64,000 nucleotides of DNA from positions 372,001 to 436,000 of the forward strand of contig NZ_FOJA01000001.1 in the NCBI RefSeq assembly GCF_900110535.1. Reading direction: 5' to 3'. The position numbers were made by a program, and so were the translations under genes. Below are positions 1 through 8,315 of the stretch, piece by piece (position 1 is the stretch's first letter; each line of letters starts with the position of its first letter). This DNA comes from Halobacterium jilantaiense. GTDB taxonomy: Archaea > Halobacteriota > Halobacteria > Halobacteriales > Halobacteriaceae. Under the pieces are notes generated by a model. The model searched no databases, was not told where the DNA came from, and saw only the letters and a program-made list of their open reading frames with translations.

Positions 1-190
1 TGGAGCGCCCGGCGACCCACATGCCCTCGGTGTCGGCGACCTTGAACACGTAGCCGATGACGAGGAAGATGCCGAGCATCCCCGAGACGAGAATGGCTGG
101 CAGCAGCTTGAACGAGACGTTCAGTCCTTCCGGGAGGATGCCGGCCTGCGCCGGAACAAGCCCGGCAGCCGCGGCGACGCCGGGGGTCAC
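1..190 (-). CDS. Sodium:solute symporter (acetate/solute permease type), N-terminal fragment
   Basis: Only the first ~63 codons are present; the gene continues past the left edge. Reading leftward from a GTG at 190, the protein has a short hydrophobic start, a transmembrane segment (LLPAILVSGMLGIFLVIGY) and then a VAGRS-like motif typical of the start of SSS-family permeases such as ActP. The GTG overlaps the TGA of the DUF4212 gene (GTGA), so the two are translationally coupled. DUF4212 proteins are the usual small partner of this subfamily, and two acetyl-CoA synthetase genes lie upstream, which makes acetate or another short organic acid the likely substrate (inference). Confidence 0.85.
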   Translation of the reverse strand, partial: MTPGVAAAAGLVPAQAGILPEGLNVSFKLLPAILVSGMLGIFLVIGYVFKVADTEGMWVAGRS

Positions 191-633
191 GCGCCGTCAC
201 CTCCGTGGGTGATGCCGTACTTCTCGTCGAGTTGGTCGCGCTTCCTGGCGTACCAGAACGCGAGAATCAGTGCGCCGCCCGGCGCGCCGATGGCGACCAG
301 GAAGTAGTGCAGCGGGAAGCCGATGACGGGCATCGTCGCCGTCATCGCGTCGGGCGCGAGCATCGTCGCCGTCACCGGGACGAAGACGACGACCGCCCAG
401 ATGGCGAACCCCGTCCAGATGATGCGGAGGTGGTCGCGCATGAACGGCGTGCTCGGGTTCAAGAGGTTCACTTCCGAGCTGAGGTAGTCGGTGTCGGCGT
501 GGGTCTGGCCGGCGCTCGCGACGCCGCCGTCAGACTTTAAGTCTGACGAGCCCCCGGTCGCTTCGCTCCCGGGGACGCCGTCGGCCGCAGCCGTCGGTTC
601 GTCCGTCGAATCGTGCGTGTCGTTGTCTGTCAT
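187..633 (-). CDS. DUF4212 domain protein, small subunit of sodium/solute symporter
   Basis: 148 aa. Residues ~60-148 are the DUF4212 core, with two transmembrane helices (IIWTGFAIWAVVVFVPV and FLVAIGAPGGALILAFWYA) and a charged C-terminus. Family knowledge: DUF4212 proteins pair with SSS permeases, and the permease gene follows directly with a GTGA overlap. The first ~55 residues are low-complexity, acidic and Ser/Gly-rich. They include GSSDLKSDGG, which is encoded by a perfect inverted repeat at 529-547, so part of the N-terminus looks like an in-frame insertion. Confidence 0.88.
   Translation of the reverse strand: MTDNDTHDSTDEPTAAADGVPGSEATGGSSDLKSDGGVASAGQTHADTDYLSSEVNLLNPSTPFMRDHLRIIWTGFAIWAVVVFVPVTATMLAPDAMTATMPVIGFPLHYFLVAIGAPGGALILAFWYARKRDQLDEKYGITHGGDGA
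529..547. repeat. Perfect inverted repeat inside the DUF4212 coding sequence
   Basis: GTCAGACTTTAAGTCTGAC has 9-bp arms around a central T, and the pairing extends by one more C-G pair on each side. Just downstream lies a second GC-rich imperfect hairpin (about 551-577, around TCGCTTCGCT). The repeat is translated in frame in the poorly conserved N-terminal region, as expected for a small palindromic mobile repeat tolerated in a linker (inference). Confidence 0.6.
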
Positions 634-735
634 TGTCGTTGTCGTAGTCGAGCCGCGTACGTGTCGTTTTCTGTCACGGTTCTCGCGTCCCGCAGGGTTG
701 TCTGCGTGTCTGTGACTGCCGAGAACGAGGAGCCG

Positions 736-2739
736 CTACTCCTCGCCGACCTTCGCCTGGATGTCCTCGACGACGTCCGGGTTGCGGAGCGTCGACGTGT
801 CACCCAGCTCTTCGCCGTTCGCGATGTCCTCGAGGAGCCGCCGCATGATCTTCCCGGAGCGCGTCTTCGGCAACTCCGGCGAGAACACGACCGCCTCCGG
901 CCGCGCGATGGGGCCGATTGCGTCCTCCACGCTCTCCACGATGCGGTCGCGGAGCTCGTCGGTGCCGTCCTGACCGTCCTCGGTGAGGACGTACGCGTAG
1001 ACGGCTTCTCCTTTCACGTCGTGGTCGCCGCCGACGACGGCGGCCTCGGCGACGCCCGCCACGTCGACGATGGCGGACTCGATCTCCATCGTGCCGAGGC
1101 GGTGCCCAGAGACGTTCAGCACGTCGTCGACGCGCCCGAGCACCGTGATGTAGCCGTCGCCGTCGATTTTCGCGCCGTCCTCCGGGAAGTACACCCAGTC
1201 GTCGGGGTCGTCGCTGTCCGTGTCCGAGTACTCCGCCCAGTACTCGTTCACGAACCGCTCGTCGTTCTTGTACAGCGTCTGGAGCATCCCCGGCCACGGC
1301 TTGTCGACTGTGAGATAGCCGGCGCGGCCGGCCTCGACCTCCTCGCCGGACACGTCGACGACGCGTGCGTCGACGCCGGGCAGCGGCCGGCCCGCCGACC
1401 CGGGCTTCATCGTGGAGACGCCGGGCAGTCCGGTGACCATCATGCCGCCGGTCTCGGTCTGCCACCACGTGTCCACGATGGGCGCGGACTCGTCGCCGAT
1501 GTGCTGGTAGTACCACTTCCAGGCGCGCGGATTGATGGGCTCGCCGACCGTCCCCAGCAAGCGCAGGCTGGAGAGGTCGTGCGCCTCGGGGTACTCCGTG
1601 CCCCACTTCATGAACGCGCGAATCGCCGTGGGCGCGGTGTAGAGTTGCGTGGCCTCGTACTCCTCGACGATCTCCCAGAGCCGGTCCTTCTCGGGGTGGT
1701 CCGGCGTGCCCTCGTACATCATCGTCGTCGTACCGAGCGCCAGCGGCCCGTAGACGATGTAGGAGTGGCCGGTAATCCAGCCGATGTCGGCCGAGCAGAA
1801 GTACGTGTCCTCGGGCTTGATGTCCAGGACCGCCTGACTCGTCCAGGCCGCCCAGGAGAGGTACCCGCCCGTGGAGTGTTTCACGCCCTTCGGCTCGCCG
1901 GTCGTCCCCGACGTGTACATCAGGAACAGCATGTCCGTCGCGTCGCGCTCGACCGGCTCGACCGTCGCGCCCTCGTGGTCGGCGACGAGGTCGTCGTAGT
2001 CGTGGCGGCCCTCGGGCAGGTCGTGCCCGAAGCTGTCGCCGTTCTTCCCGAGTCGGTCGACGACGACCACGTCGCTGACATCGTGGTCGACGCCGCCGAG
2101 ACCCTCGTCGGCCTTCTCGTAGTGGTCGAGGGGATCACCGCGCCGGTAGTAGCCGTCGCAGGTCACGAGGTACTCCGAGTCCGCGGCGTTCATCCGGGTC
2201 GCGAGCGCGTCCGCGGAGAACCCCGCGAACACGACCGAGTGCGGCGCACCGATGCGGGCGCACGCCAGCATGGCAATGGGGAGCTCGGGTACCATCGGCA
2301 TGTACATCGTGACGACGTCGTCCTCGCCGACGCCCATGTCCCGGAGCGCGGCCGCGAACTCGTTGACCTCTCGGTGGAGCTCCTCGTAGGTGAACGTCCG
2401 GTCGTCCTCGTCGACCGGCTCGCCGACCCACTCGATGGCGGCCTCGTCGCCGCGCTCGTCGAGGTGTCGGTCGAGGCAGTTCGCGCTCGCGTTCAGGCTG
2501 CCGCCCTCGAACCACTCGTAGAACGGCGGGTTCGAGTCGTCGAGCACCTGGTCGTACTCCGAGGACCAGTCCAGCAGGTCCGCCGCCCCCGTCCAGCACT
2601 CGGGCCAGTTCTGCTCGAACTCCTCGTAGATGCCGGAGTCCGAGACGTTGGCCTGGTCGACGAACTCCGCTGGCGGGTCGAACTCGTCCTGTTCCTCCAG
2701 TCTGGCCTCCAGTTCGGTGGATTCGGCCTCGTCTGTCAT
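736..2739 (-). CDS. acs: Acetyl-CoA synthetase (AMP-forming), copy 1
   Basis: 667 aa, full length for the family. It activates acetate to acetyl-CoA through an acetyl-AMP intermediate in the cytoplasm. The AMP-binding A3 motif YTSGTTGEPKGV lies near residue 275, WWQTETGG in the middle, and the C-terminal adenylating lysine in TRSGKIMRRLL near residue 628. The N-terminal ACAS region (FVDQANVSD through WFEGGSLNASANCLDRH) is intact. The gene sits just upstream of the DUF4212/SSS permease genes on the same strand, about 100 bp away, which suggests coupled acetate uptake and activation. Confidence 0.95.
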   Translation of the reverse strand: MTDEAESTELEARLEEQDEFDPPAEFVDQANVSDSGIYEEFEQNWPECWTGAADLLDWSSEYDQVLDDSNPPFYEWFEGGSLNASANCLDRHLDERGDEAAIEWVGEPVDEDDRTFTYEELHREVNEFAAALRDMGVGEDDVVTMYMPMVPELPIAMLACARIGAPHSVVFAGFSADALATRMNAADSEYLVTCDGYYRRGDPLDHYEKADEGLGGVDHDVSDVVVVDRLGKNGDSFGHDLPEGRHDYDDLVADHEGATVEPVERDATDMLFLMYTSGTTGEPKGVKHSTGGYLSWAAWTSQAVLDIKPEDTYFCSADIGWITGHSYIVYGPLALGTTTMMYEGTPDHPEKDRLWEIVEEYEATQLYTAPTAIRAFMKWGTEYPEAHDLSSLRLLGTVGEPINPRAWKWYYQHIGDESAPIVDTWWQTETGGMMVTGLPGVSTMKPGSAGRPLPGVDARVVDVSGEEVEAGRAGYLTVDKPWPGMLQTLYKNDERFVNEYWAEYSDTDSDDPDDWVYFPEDGAKIDGDGYITVLGRVDDVLNVSGHRLGTMEIESAIVDVAGVAEAAVVGGDHDVKGEAVYAYVLTEDGQDGTDELRDRIVESVEDAIGPIARPEAVVFSPELPKTRSGKIMRRLLEDIANGEELGDTSTLRNPDVVEDIQAKVGEE

Positions 2740-2849
2740 TGTCCAGTTCGATACACCCCGAGAACCGTGTTAAGAACGGGCGCTAATTATGCCAACCAGA
2801 CGCACGCGGCCCGGCGGCACCGCGACGACAGCTGGTAACCACCGAATCC

Positions 2850-2869
2850 GGAGACGGCGCGGCGTCTCC
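2850..2869. terminator. GC-rich hairpin between the BAT regulator and acs
   Basis: GGAGACG and CGTCTCC are perfect 7-bp arms around GCGCGG. It lies about 75 bp beyond the stop of the leftward BAT-type gene and about 110 bp before the acs start. It may end the regulator transcript or be a regulatory dyad. No T-tract follows, so the terminator reading is weak. Confidence 0.3.
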
Positions 2870-2944
2870 GCCGCCGACGCGCCGAGAGACGGCGTCCAGC
2901 AAACGTCGCCGAGAGGGGAACGCCGCGGCCGACTCCCTAGATAG

Positions 2945-4756
2945 TTAGTCTCTGTCGTCCCACGGGGATTCGGCAGCCCGACCGGCCGCGTCGTCGTCGA
3001 CGAACTCCGAGAGCAGCTTCTGCTGGGCGCGCCGCAGGTGGTTGTGCAGCGTTGGCGACGTGACGCCGATGGCGTCCGCGAGCTCCTCGGCGGTCGACCC
3101 GCGCGGCCACTCGAAGTACCCCGCGTGGAACGCCGCCCGCAGGACGGCGGCCTGCTTGTCCGTCAGGGACTCGTGGAGAGACGCGCGGAACGCGGTCGAA
3201 GTCTGGCCGGCGCGCTCGCGCTCGCGCTTCGACGCGAATTCGACGCCGGGGAACTCGGCGGCGAGGTCGTCAGCGAGCGCGCGCACGTCCGCCTCCGGAG
3301 ACACCTCGGCGACGACGCGCTCCCCGGACGGGTCCGCCGAGAGGTCCCGGACGGTCGCGCCGTGGGCGGCGAGTTCGGTCGCGAGGTCGCCGCCCGACAG
3401 CACGAGTTCGACCAGCGCCTCGTCGCCGTGGTCGCGGACCAGCCGGGAGTCCACGACCGCGTCGCGTTCCCCTGCCCACGACAGCACGGCGTCGGGGGTC
3501 GCGCCGTCGAGAGTGACGAAGAACACGAGCGAGCGGTCCTCGCCGGGGACGACGCCCTCGAACGAGAACGAGCAGCCGTGTTCGGCCGCGGCGCGCGCGA
3601 ACAGCGACGCCCCACCGACCTCGAAGGCGACCTCGACGACGGTGTCCGCGAGCAGGAGGCGGCGCTGCTCCGCGAGCGCGATGGCCTGCCCGACGTGCCG
3701 CCCGAGGTCCGCCAGCAGGGCGCGCTCGCGCTCTCCGAAGCCCTCGGCGGCCGCGCCGACGCCGAGCACGCCCCGCTGCGTGTCGCCGTCCGACAGCGGA
3801 ACGACAGCGGCCGCCCGGTAGCCGGCTGCGCTCACGTGCTCCCGGAGCCCCTCGAACTCGGGGGCCGCGCGGGCGTCCTCCACCACGCGCGGTTCGCCGG
3901 TGTCCACGACGGCGGCGACGGCCTCTGCGCCGCCCTCGCCGAGGGCCGGCGGCTGGTCGCCAGAGGCCACCACGTCGGGGGAGTCGGCGGCCGGTCGCGC
4001 GACCCACGCCGCCTCGTAGGCGTCGCCGTCGACGAGCGCGTCACAGACCGCCGTCTCGATGTCCTCGCGCGTCGCGGTCTCCCCCAGCACGTCGGTCACG
4101 GTGTGCACGGCGTCGAAGACGTCACCGAAGCGCGAGCCGTCCGGTTCCGTCGCTCTCGACGGCTGTTCGGGCGCGGGCTCCGTTCCGCTGAACGCCGCGG
4201 CGACGGCGTCCCGGCCGAGTGTCGTCGGGTCGACGTAGGGGTCGAGGCTGGCGAGCCGCGACCAGCCGCCGACGGCCGCCACGACGCGGGGGTCGACGCC
4301 CTCGTCGGCGAGCAGCCGCCGCGCGAAGAACGCGCGGAGCGTGCGGGTCGAAACCGCCCGCAGCCGAGGGGTGTCGGTCCGGTCGGCGGCGCGGTCGGCG
4401 ACGTCCGAGACGAGCATCTGGACGCGGCGCGCCGACACGTCGACGAGCCGGTCGTCGGCCGTCAGGTCGGCCGTCCGCGCGTACTGCCGGAGGTCGTGTT
4501 CGACGTCCGGCGGCAGGTAGGCATGGCGGTCGACGCCCTCCTCGGCGTCCGGCACGGCGAGGAAGTGGTGGTCGACGCCGTCGCGCTCGTGGCTCGCGGC
4601 GTCGCCCGGTCGCACCCGAGCCACCTCCGCGGGTGTGAGTCCGACTTCGGCGGCGAGCCGGAGCACGAGCTCCTCGCGGTGAGTCTCGGTCGCGCGCCGC
4701 AGCCGACGGTAGTCCGCGGCCGACAGCTCGGTCTGGTCGTCGCCTCGCGCAGTCAC
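2945..4756 (-). CDS. BAT/HTH_10 transcriptional regulator with N-terminal recombinase-like domain and GAF domain
   Basis: 603 aa, GTG start. The C-terminus (~545-590) is a clear HTH_10 domain: AAFHAGYFEWPRGSTAEELADAI, then TSPTLHNHLRRAQQKLL. Upstream of it is the bacterioopsin-activator-type sensor region, and around residues 215-370 a GAF-like module. Residues ~30-190 resemble a decayed tyrosine-recombinase catalytic domain (TLRAFFARRLL, then GVDPRVVAAVGGW, then DPYVDPT), with the HxxR histidine absent. It lies between two acs genes on the same strand, so acetate-responsive control of them is a reasonable inference, unproven. Confidence 0.85.
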   Translation of the reverse strand: MTARGDDQTELSAADYRRLRRATETHREELVLRLAAEVGLTPAEVARVRPGDAASHERDGVDHHFLAVPDAEEGVDRHAYLPPDVEHDLRQYARTADLTADDRLVDVSARRVQMLVSDVADRAADRTDTPRLRAVSTRTLRAFFARRLLADEGVDPRVVAAVGGWSRLASLDPYVDPTTLGRDAVAAAFSGTEPAPEQPSRATEPDGSRFGDVFDAVHTVTDVLGETATREDIETAVCDALVDGDAYEAAWVARPAADSPDVVASGDQPPALGEGGAEAVAAVVDTGEPRVVEDARAAPEFEGLREHVSAAGYRAAAVVPLSDGDTQRGVLGVGAAAEGFGERERALLADLGRHVGQAIALAEQRRLLLADTVVEVAFEVGGASLFARAAAEHGCSFSFEGVVPGEDRSLVFFVTLDGATPDAVLSWAGERDAVVDSRLVRDHGDEALVELVLSGGDLATELAAHGATVRDLSADPSGERVVAEVSPEADVRALADDLAAEFPGVEFASKRERERAGQTSTAFRASLHESLTDKQAAVLRAAFHAGYFEWPRGSTAEELADAIGVTSPTLHNHLRRAQQKLLSEFVDDDAAGRAAESPWDDRD

Positions 4757-4765
4757 GTTTCGCGG

Positions 4766-4772
4766 TAGTTTC
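4766..4772. promoter_or_regulatory. Half-site TAGTTTC next to the BAT-type regulator start
   Basis: TAGTTTC lies 10 bp upstream of the GTG at 4756. It matches one arm of the perfect dyad at 4868-4882. Two occurrences in a 120-bp control region suggest an autoregulatory operator (inference). Confidence 0.3.
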
Positions 4773-4867
4773 TAGCCCCGAACAATCAAAATTGTGTTTG
4801 CAGGCCCGAGACAGGCCTATTCCAGTCGCGCCGTACCGATTTCCGGCAAATAGTTTCGAGTTCGCCG

Positions 4868-4882
4868 TAGTTTCCGAAACTA
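4868..4882. promoter_or_regulatory. Perfect 7-1-7 dyad TAGTTTC-C-GAAACTA
   Basis: The dyad overlaps the stop codon of the upstream acs copy 2 (4880-4882) and lies 112 bp before the GTG of the BAT-type regulator. It is a candidate binding site for that regulator or another factor. Only the symmetry and position are observed; binding is inferred. Confidence 0.4.
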
Positions 4883-6844
4883 CTGCCGGAGGCCGTCGAG
4901 CGCCGACTCCAGTTCCCCCACGACCTCGGGGTTTCGGAGCGCGCTCGTGTCGCCCAAGTCGTCGTCGTGTGTGACGGCTTCCAGCAGGCGTCGCATCACT
5001 TTCCCGGAGCGCGTCTTCGGGAGGTCCGGCGTGAACACCACCACGTCCGGGGCCGCGATGCCACCGATTGCGTCCTCGACGGCGTCGTTGACCGCCGCCC
5101 GGAGCCGCTCCTCGTCGACGCCGCCCGCCGCGCTGACGTACGCGTAGACGGCTTCGCCCTTCGTGTCGTCGGGGCCGCTGACCACTGCGGCCTCCGCGAC
5201 GCCCTCCACGTCCGCGAGCACGCTCTCGATTTCCATCGTCCCGAAGCGGTGGCCGGCGACGTTCACCACGTCGTCCACGCGCCCGAGCAGCGTGACGTAG
5301 CCGTCCTCGTCGACGGTCGCGCCGTCCTCCGTGAAGTACGCCCAGTCGAAGCGCTCTAGCGACGGCCGGACGGGGCCGTGGTCGGCGAACCAGCCCTCGT
5401 TCTCGGCCATCGACAGCGGCATCCCCGGCCACGGCCGCGTGAGCACGAGATAGCCCGACTCACCGGGTTCCACGGGCTCGCCGTCGGCGTCCACGACTTC
5501 GGCCCCGACGCCCGGGAGCCTTCGGCCCGCCGACCCGGGCTTCATGTCGTCGACGCCCGGCAGCGTCGACACCATCATGCCGCCGGTCTCGGTCTGCCAC
5601 CACGTGTCCACGACGGGGCACTCGCCGTCCCCGATGTGGTCGTGGTACCACTTCCAGGCGCGCGGATTGATCGGCTCGCCGACCGTTCCCAGCAAGCGCA
5701 GACTCGAGAGGTCGTGCGCCTCGGGGTGTTCCTCGCCCCACTTCATGAACGCCCGCACCGCCGTCGGGGCCGTGTAGAACACGTCGACTGCGTTGCGCTC
5801 GATGAGGTCCCAGACGCGGTCCTTCTCGGGGTGGTCCGGCGTGCCCTCGTACAGCATCGTGGTCGCGCCGAGCGCGAGCGGCCCGTAGACGGTGTACGTG
5901 TGGCCCGTAATCCAGCCGATGTCCGCCGAACACCAGTGCGTGTCCTCCGGCCGCAAATCGAGGACAGCGTGGCTCGTCCACGCCGCGTGCGCGAGGTAGC
6001 CGCCGGTCGTGTGCCGCACGCCAGTCGGCTCGCCAGTCGTCCCCGACGTGTAGATGAGGAACAACTGGTCGCTCGCCGCCCGGGGGACGGGCTCCACGTC
6101 TGCGCCCCTGTGCTCGGTGACCAGGTCGTCGTAGTCGTGTTCGCCCTCTCCGAGCGGCGTCTCGCCCCCGAGGCGATCGACGACCACCGTCGCCTCGACG
6201 TCGCCGTCGCGCTCGATGGCGGCGTTGTCGGCCTTGTTCTTCTGGTGGATGGGTGCCCCGCGGCGATAGTAGCCGTCGCAGGTCACGAGGTACTCCGAGT
6301 CCGCGGCGTCCATCCGCGTCGCGAGCGCGTCCGCGGAGAACCCCGCGAACACCACGGAGTGGGGCGCGCCGATACGGGCACACGCCAGCATCGCTATCGG
6401 GAGCTCTGGCACGACTGGGAGGTAGAGTGTCACCACGTCGTCCTCCTCGACACCTAGGTCGCGGAGGGCGGCCGCGAACTCGTTGACTTCCCGGTGGAGG
6501 TCGAGATAGGAGTACGTCCGCGACTCCCCCAGTCGGCCTTCCCACTGGAGCGCGACCTGATTCTTCCGCTCGTCGAGGTGTCGGTCGAGACAGTTCGCGC
6601 TCGCGTTCAGGCTGCCGCCCTCGAACCACCGGAACGGCGGCCCGCCGCCGCCCAGCACTCGGTCGTAGTCGCTGTCCCAGTCGAGGAGGTCGGCCGCGCG
6701 CGCCCAGCACTCGGGCCAGTCAGCGTCGAAGGCCTCCCTGACGTCCGGTTCGGCGACGTTCGCCTGCTCGACGAACGACGCCGGCGGGGACACGCGCTCG
6801 TCGCTGAGCGCCCCCCGTGCGCCGTCGCGCTCGTCGTCCGGCAT
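4880..6844 (-). CDS. acs: Acetyl-CoA synthetase (AMP-forming), copy 2
   Basis: 654 aa from the ATG at 6844 (MPDDERDGARG). This start aligns with copy 1; the frame stays open upstream but reads as non-coding Arg/Ala-rich sequence. It has FVEQANVAEPDVREAF, WFEGGSLNASANCLDRH, WWQTETGG and the C-terminal TRSGKVMRRLL lysine (~613). The A3 loop reads TSGTTGEPTGV, so the usual lysine is threonine. Paralogous to copy 1 over its whole length. The altered loop may change activity or acyl preference (inference). A TATA-like TTTATTCG lies about 30 bp upstream of the start. Confidence 0.92.
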   Translation of the reverse strand: MPDDERDGARGALSDERVSPPASFVEQANVAEPDVREAFDADWPECWARAADLLDWDSDYDRVLGGGGPPFRWFEGGSLNASANCLDRHLDERKNQVALQWEGRLGESRTYSYLDLHREVNEFAAALRDLGVEEDDVVTLYLPVVPELPIAMLACARIGAPHSVVFAGFSADALATRMDAADSEYLVTCDGYYRRGAPIHQKNKADNAAIERDGDVEATVVVDRLGGETPLGEGEHDYDDLVTEHRGADVEPVPRAASDQLFLIYTSGTTGEPTGVRHTTGGYLAHAAWTSHAVLDLRPEDTHWCSADIGWITGHTYTVYGPLALGATTMLYEGTPDHPEKDRVWDLIERNAVDVFYTAPTAVRAFMKWGEEHPEAHDLSSLRLLGTVGEPINPRAWKWYHDHIGDGECPVVDTWWQTETGGMMVSTLPGVDDMKPGSAGRRLPGVGAEVVDADGEPVEPGESGYLVLTRPWPGMPLSMAENEGWFADHGPVRPSLERFDWAYFTEDGATVDEDGYVTLLGRVDDVVNVAGHRFGTMEIESVLADVEGVAEAAVVSGPDDTKGEAVYAYVSAAGGVDEERLRAAVNDAVEDAIGGIAAPDVVVFTPDLPKTRSGKVMRRLLEAVTHDDDLGDTSALRNPEVVGELESALDGLRQ

Positions 6845-6915
6845 TCGACTCCCAACTCGGCGCGGAACGCGAATAAACGTTCGGCCTGCGCCGACGCTCG
6901 GGGGCTCTATCTCCC

Positions 6916-7443
6916 TCAGTCCGTCCGCCCGACAGCCCCAGCCGCCGGCCGCCGCGTCCGCCACTCGCGAACGAGGAATATCCCGGCAGCGAACGCGAAG
7001 AGCCCGACTTCCAGCGCGGTCTCGCCGGTCAGCGAGAGCGTCCGGAAGTACGCGAGGATGCCGTGGTCGCCCGCCGGCTCCGGGAGCGCGAGCAGCGGCC
7101 ACGCGAGGAACGTCACGTCGCCGACCGCTCCCTCGGCCAGCGGGTAGACCACGTCACCGAGGATGTGCGCCGCCCACCCGACGAGCAGCGGTACCCCCAC
7201 GCTGACCGACCGCAGGACCGCAAGCACGACGGCGGCCGCAGCGAGCACGAGCAGCGAGTGCGCCGCGGCGCGCCCATAGGGCATGACTTCGAACGTCCAC
7301 GCCAGCGGCTTGTCCACGAGGTCGGGGAGCTGCGTGCCCACCGCGAGCGCGGCGAGCGCCGCGTAGTCGTCGTCGAGGTCCACCCTCGTCAGAAGCGGGA
7401 GCGCGAGCAGGTAGCCGAGACCGAGGTGTCCCCAGGGCCACAT
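6916..7443 (-). CDS. DUF457/YdjM-like membrane metal-dependent hydrolase
   Basis: 175 aa from the ATG at 7443 (MWPWGHLGLGYLLALP). The GHLGLGYLL start, an internal QLPDLVDKPLAW motif, AAHSLLVL and AAHILGDVVYPL give the His/Asp pattern of the DUF457 (LexA-binding, inner-membrane hydrolase-like) family. Four to five hydrophobic segments predict a multi-pass membrane protein. The frame is open upstream to 7827 but lacks protein character there. Substrate unknown. Confidence 0.75.
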   Translation of the reverse strand: MWPWGHLGLGYLLALPLLTRVDLDDDYAALAALAVGTQLPDLVDKPLAWTFEVMPYGRAAAHSLLVLAAAAVVLAVLRSVSVGVPLLVGWAAHILGDVVYPLAEGAVGDVTFLAWPLLALPEPAGDHGILAYFRTLSLTGETALEVGLFAFAAGIFLVREWRTRRPAAGAVGRTD

Positions 7444-7849
7444 CGTCTGCAAGGACGCAAACCGCGAGCAAAACCAGTTCGGTTCGGAATCGGTCCACGG
7501 ACCCGTAGATGCTTGCACCGCCGACAGATACCGCGCTGGCGGAGTCCCGTCCACATGCAGAGGCCAACACCAGATTCGGACAGTACTGCGGCCAGCAGCG
7601 ACACCGAAACGCGACGCCACCGCGTCGGGCAGAACGCCCCAGTTCGTCCCTGCCCCTCCGTCGAGATAACGGGTCGTAGAACTACTGCCGGTAGACTTAC
7701 CCGACCCGCGTTCGACGTCCGCAGCAACACCCACATGGTCCCGCATGGGTAATCGGCTTCGGCCCCAGAAGCAGCACGTGTGACGGAACCAGCCCTCAAA
7801 TCGTTGAACAGCCAAGCGACATGGCACGAACTACCAGCGCCCGCAATCG
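7444..7849. other. Intergenic region, no gene recognised
   Basis: 406 bp between divergent genes. Frames on both strands are open for more than 100 codons but are rich in Arg, Cys and Trp and lack a domain, a plausible start context or haloarchaeal acidity. The region should hold the promoters of the DUF457 gene and the lipoprotein gene; I see no convincing TATA box and no repeat. Confidence 0.5.
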
Positions 7850-8302
7850 ATGAACCGTCGAACGTTCCTCAGAGCGGCGGCCGCCAGTGGCGTCACTGCC
7901 ACGGCTGGCTGCCTCGGTTTCGGGACCCCTCCATCTCCGATTCGGGACCAGTCAATCGACGTACTCGACCGCGGCTGCGAAGAACGACAGCACACCGCGT
8001 CACTCGACTACGATGATACCGAGAATCGTCTCCAGATGACTGGCACGCTGTCCGGAACGCAGCGATGCGGGGATCTCTCGGTCGAATCAAACTACTTCGA
8101 GGAATCGAAGCACGTGGTTGTCGATGTAACTCCAGTTGATACGGTAAGCTGTCCCAATTGCACCCGATACTACCAATACGAGGCAGCGGTGTCGTTCCGG
8201 GAACGACCGTCGTCGATTTATCTGGCCCACTGGGAATCCTACGACCAACTCGGGGACTGGTGGTCGATGGGCGTGAACGCCACCAATAGTGACACGGCGT
8301 GA
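7850..8302 (+). CDS. Tat lipoprotein, unknown function
   Basis: 150 aa. MNRRTFLRAAAASGVTATAGC is a Tat signal (RRTFLR) ending in a lipobox with Cys21, so the mature protein should be lipid-anchored outside the membrane. The mature part has two CxxC-like features (RGCEERQHT, and VSCPNCTRYYQYEAAVSF) and a predicted beta-rich character. Family not recognised. It stands alone, with no co-directional neighbour. Confidence 0.75.
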   Translation: MNRRTFLRAAAASGVTATAGCLGFGTPPSPIRDQSIDVLDRGCEERQHTASLDYDDTENRLQMTGTLSGTQRCGDLSVESNYFEESKHVVVDVTPVDTVSCPNCTRYYQYEAAVSFRERPSSIYLAHWESYDQLGDWWSMGVNATNSDTA

Positions 8303-8315
8303 GTGCCACGGAAGT

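Noticed and set aside
613-2838. Long open frame on the plus strand opposite the first acetyl-CoA synthetase
   Set aside because: It is antisense to a full-length enzyme and has Arg/Val/Asp-biased composition without motifs; GC-rich haloarchaeal DNA commonly leaves such shadow frames.
2945-4756. Calling the BAT-type regulator an active integrase
   Set aside because: The HxxR histidine is missing and the protein ends in HTH_10; only a fold resemblance is supportable.
3038-4768. Long plus-strand frame opposite the BAT-type regulator
   Set aside because: Arg-rich, no domain, exactly mirrors the codon pattern of the true gene.
4878-7691. AACTACTGCCGG occurring at 4878-4889 and 7680-7691
   Set aside because: A single shared 12-mer is expected by chance many times in 64 kb and the contexts differ.
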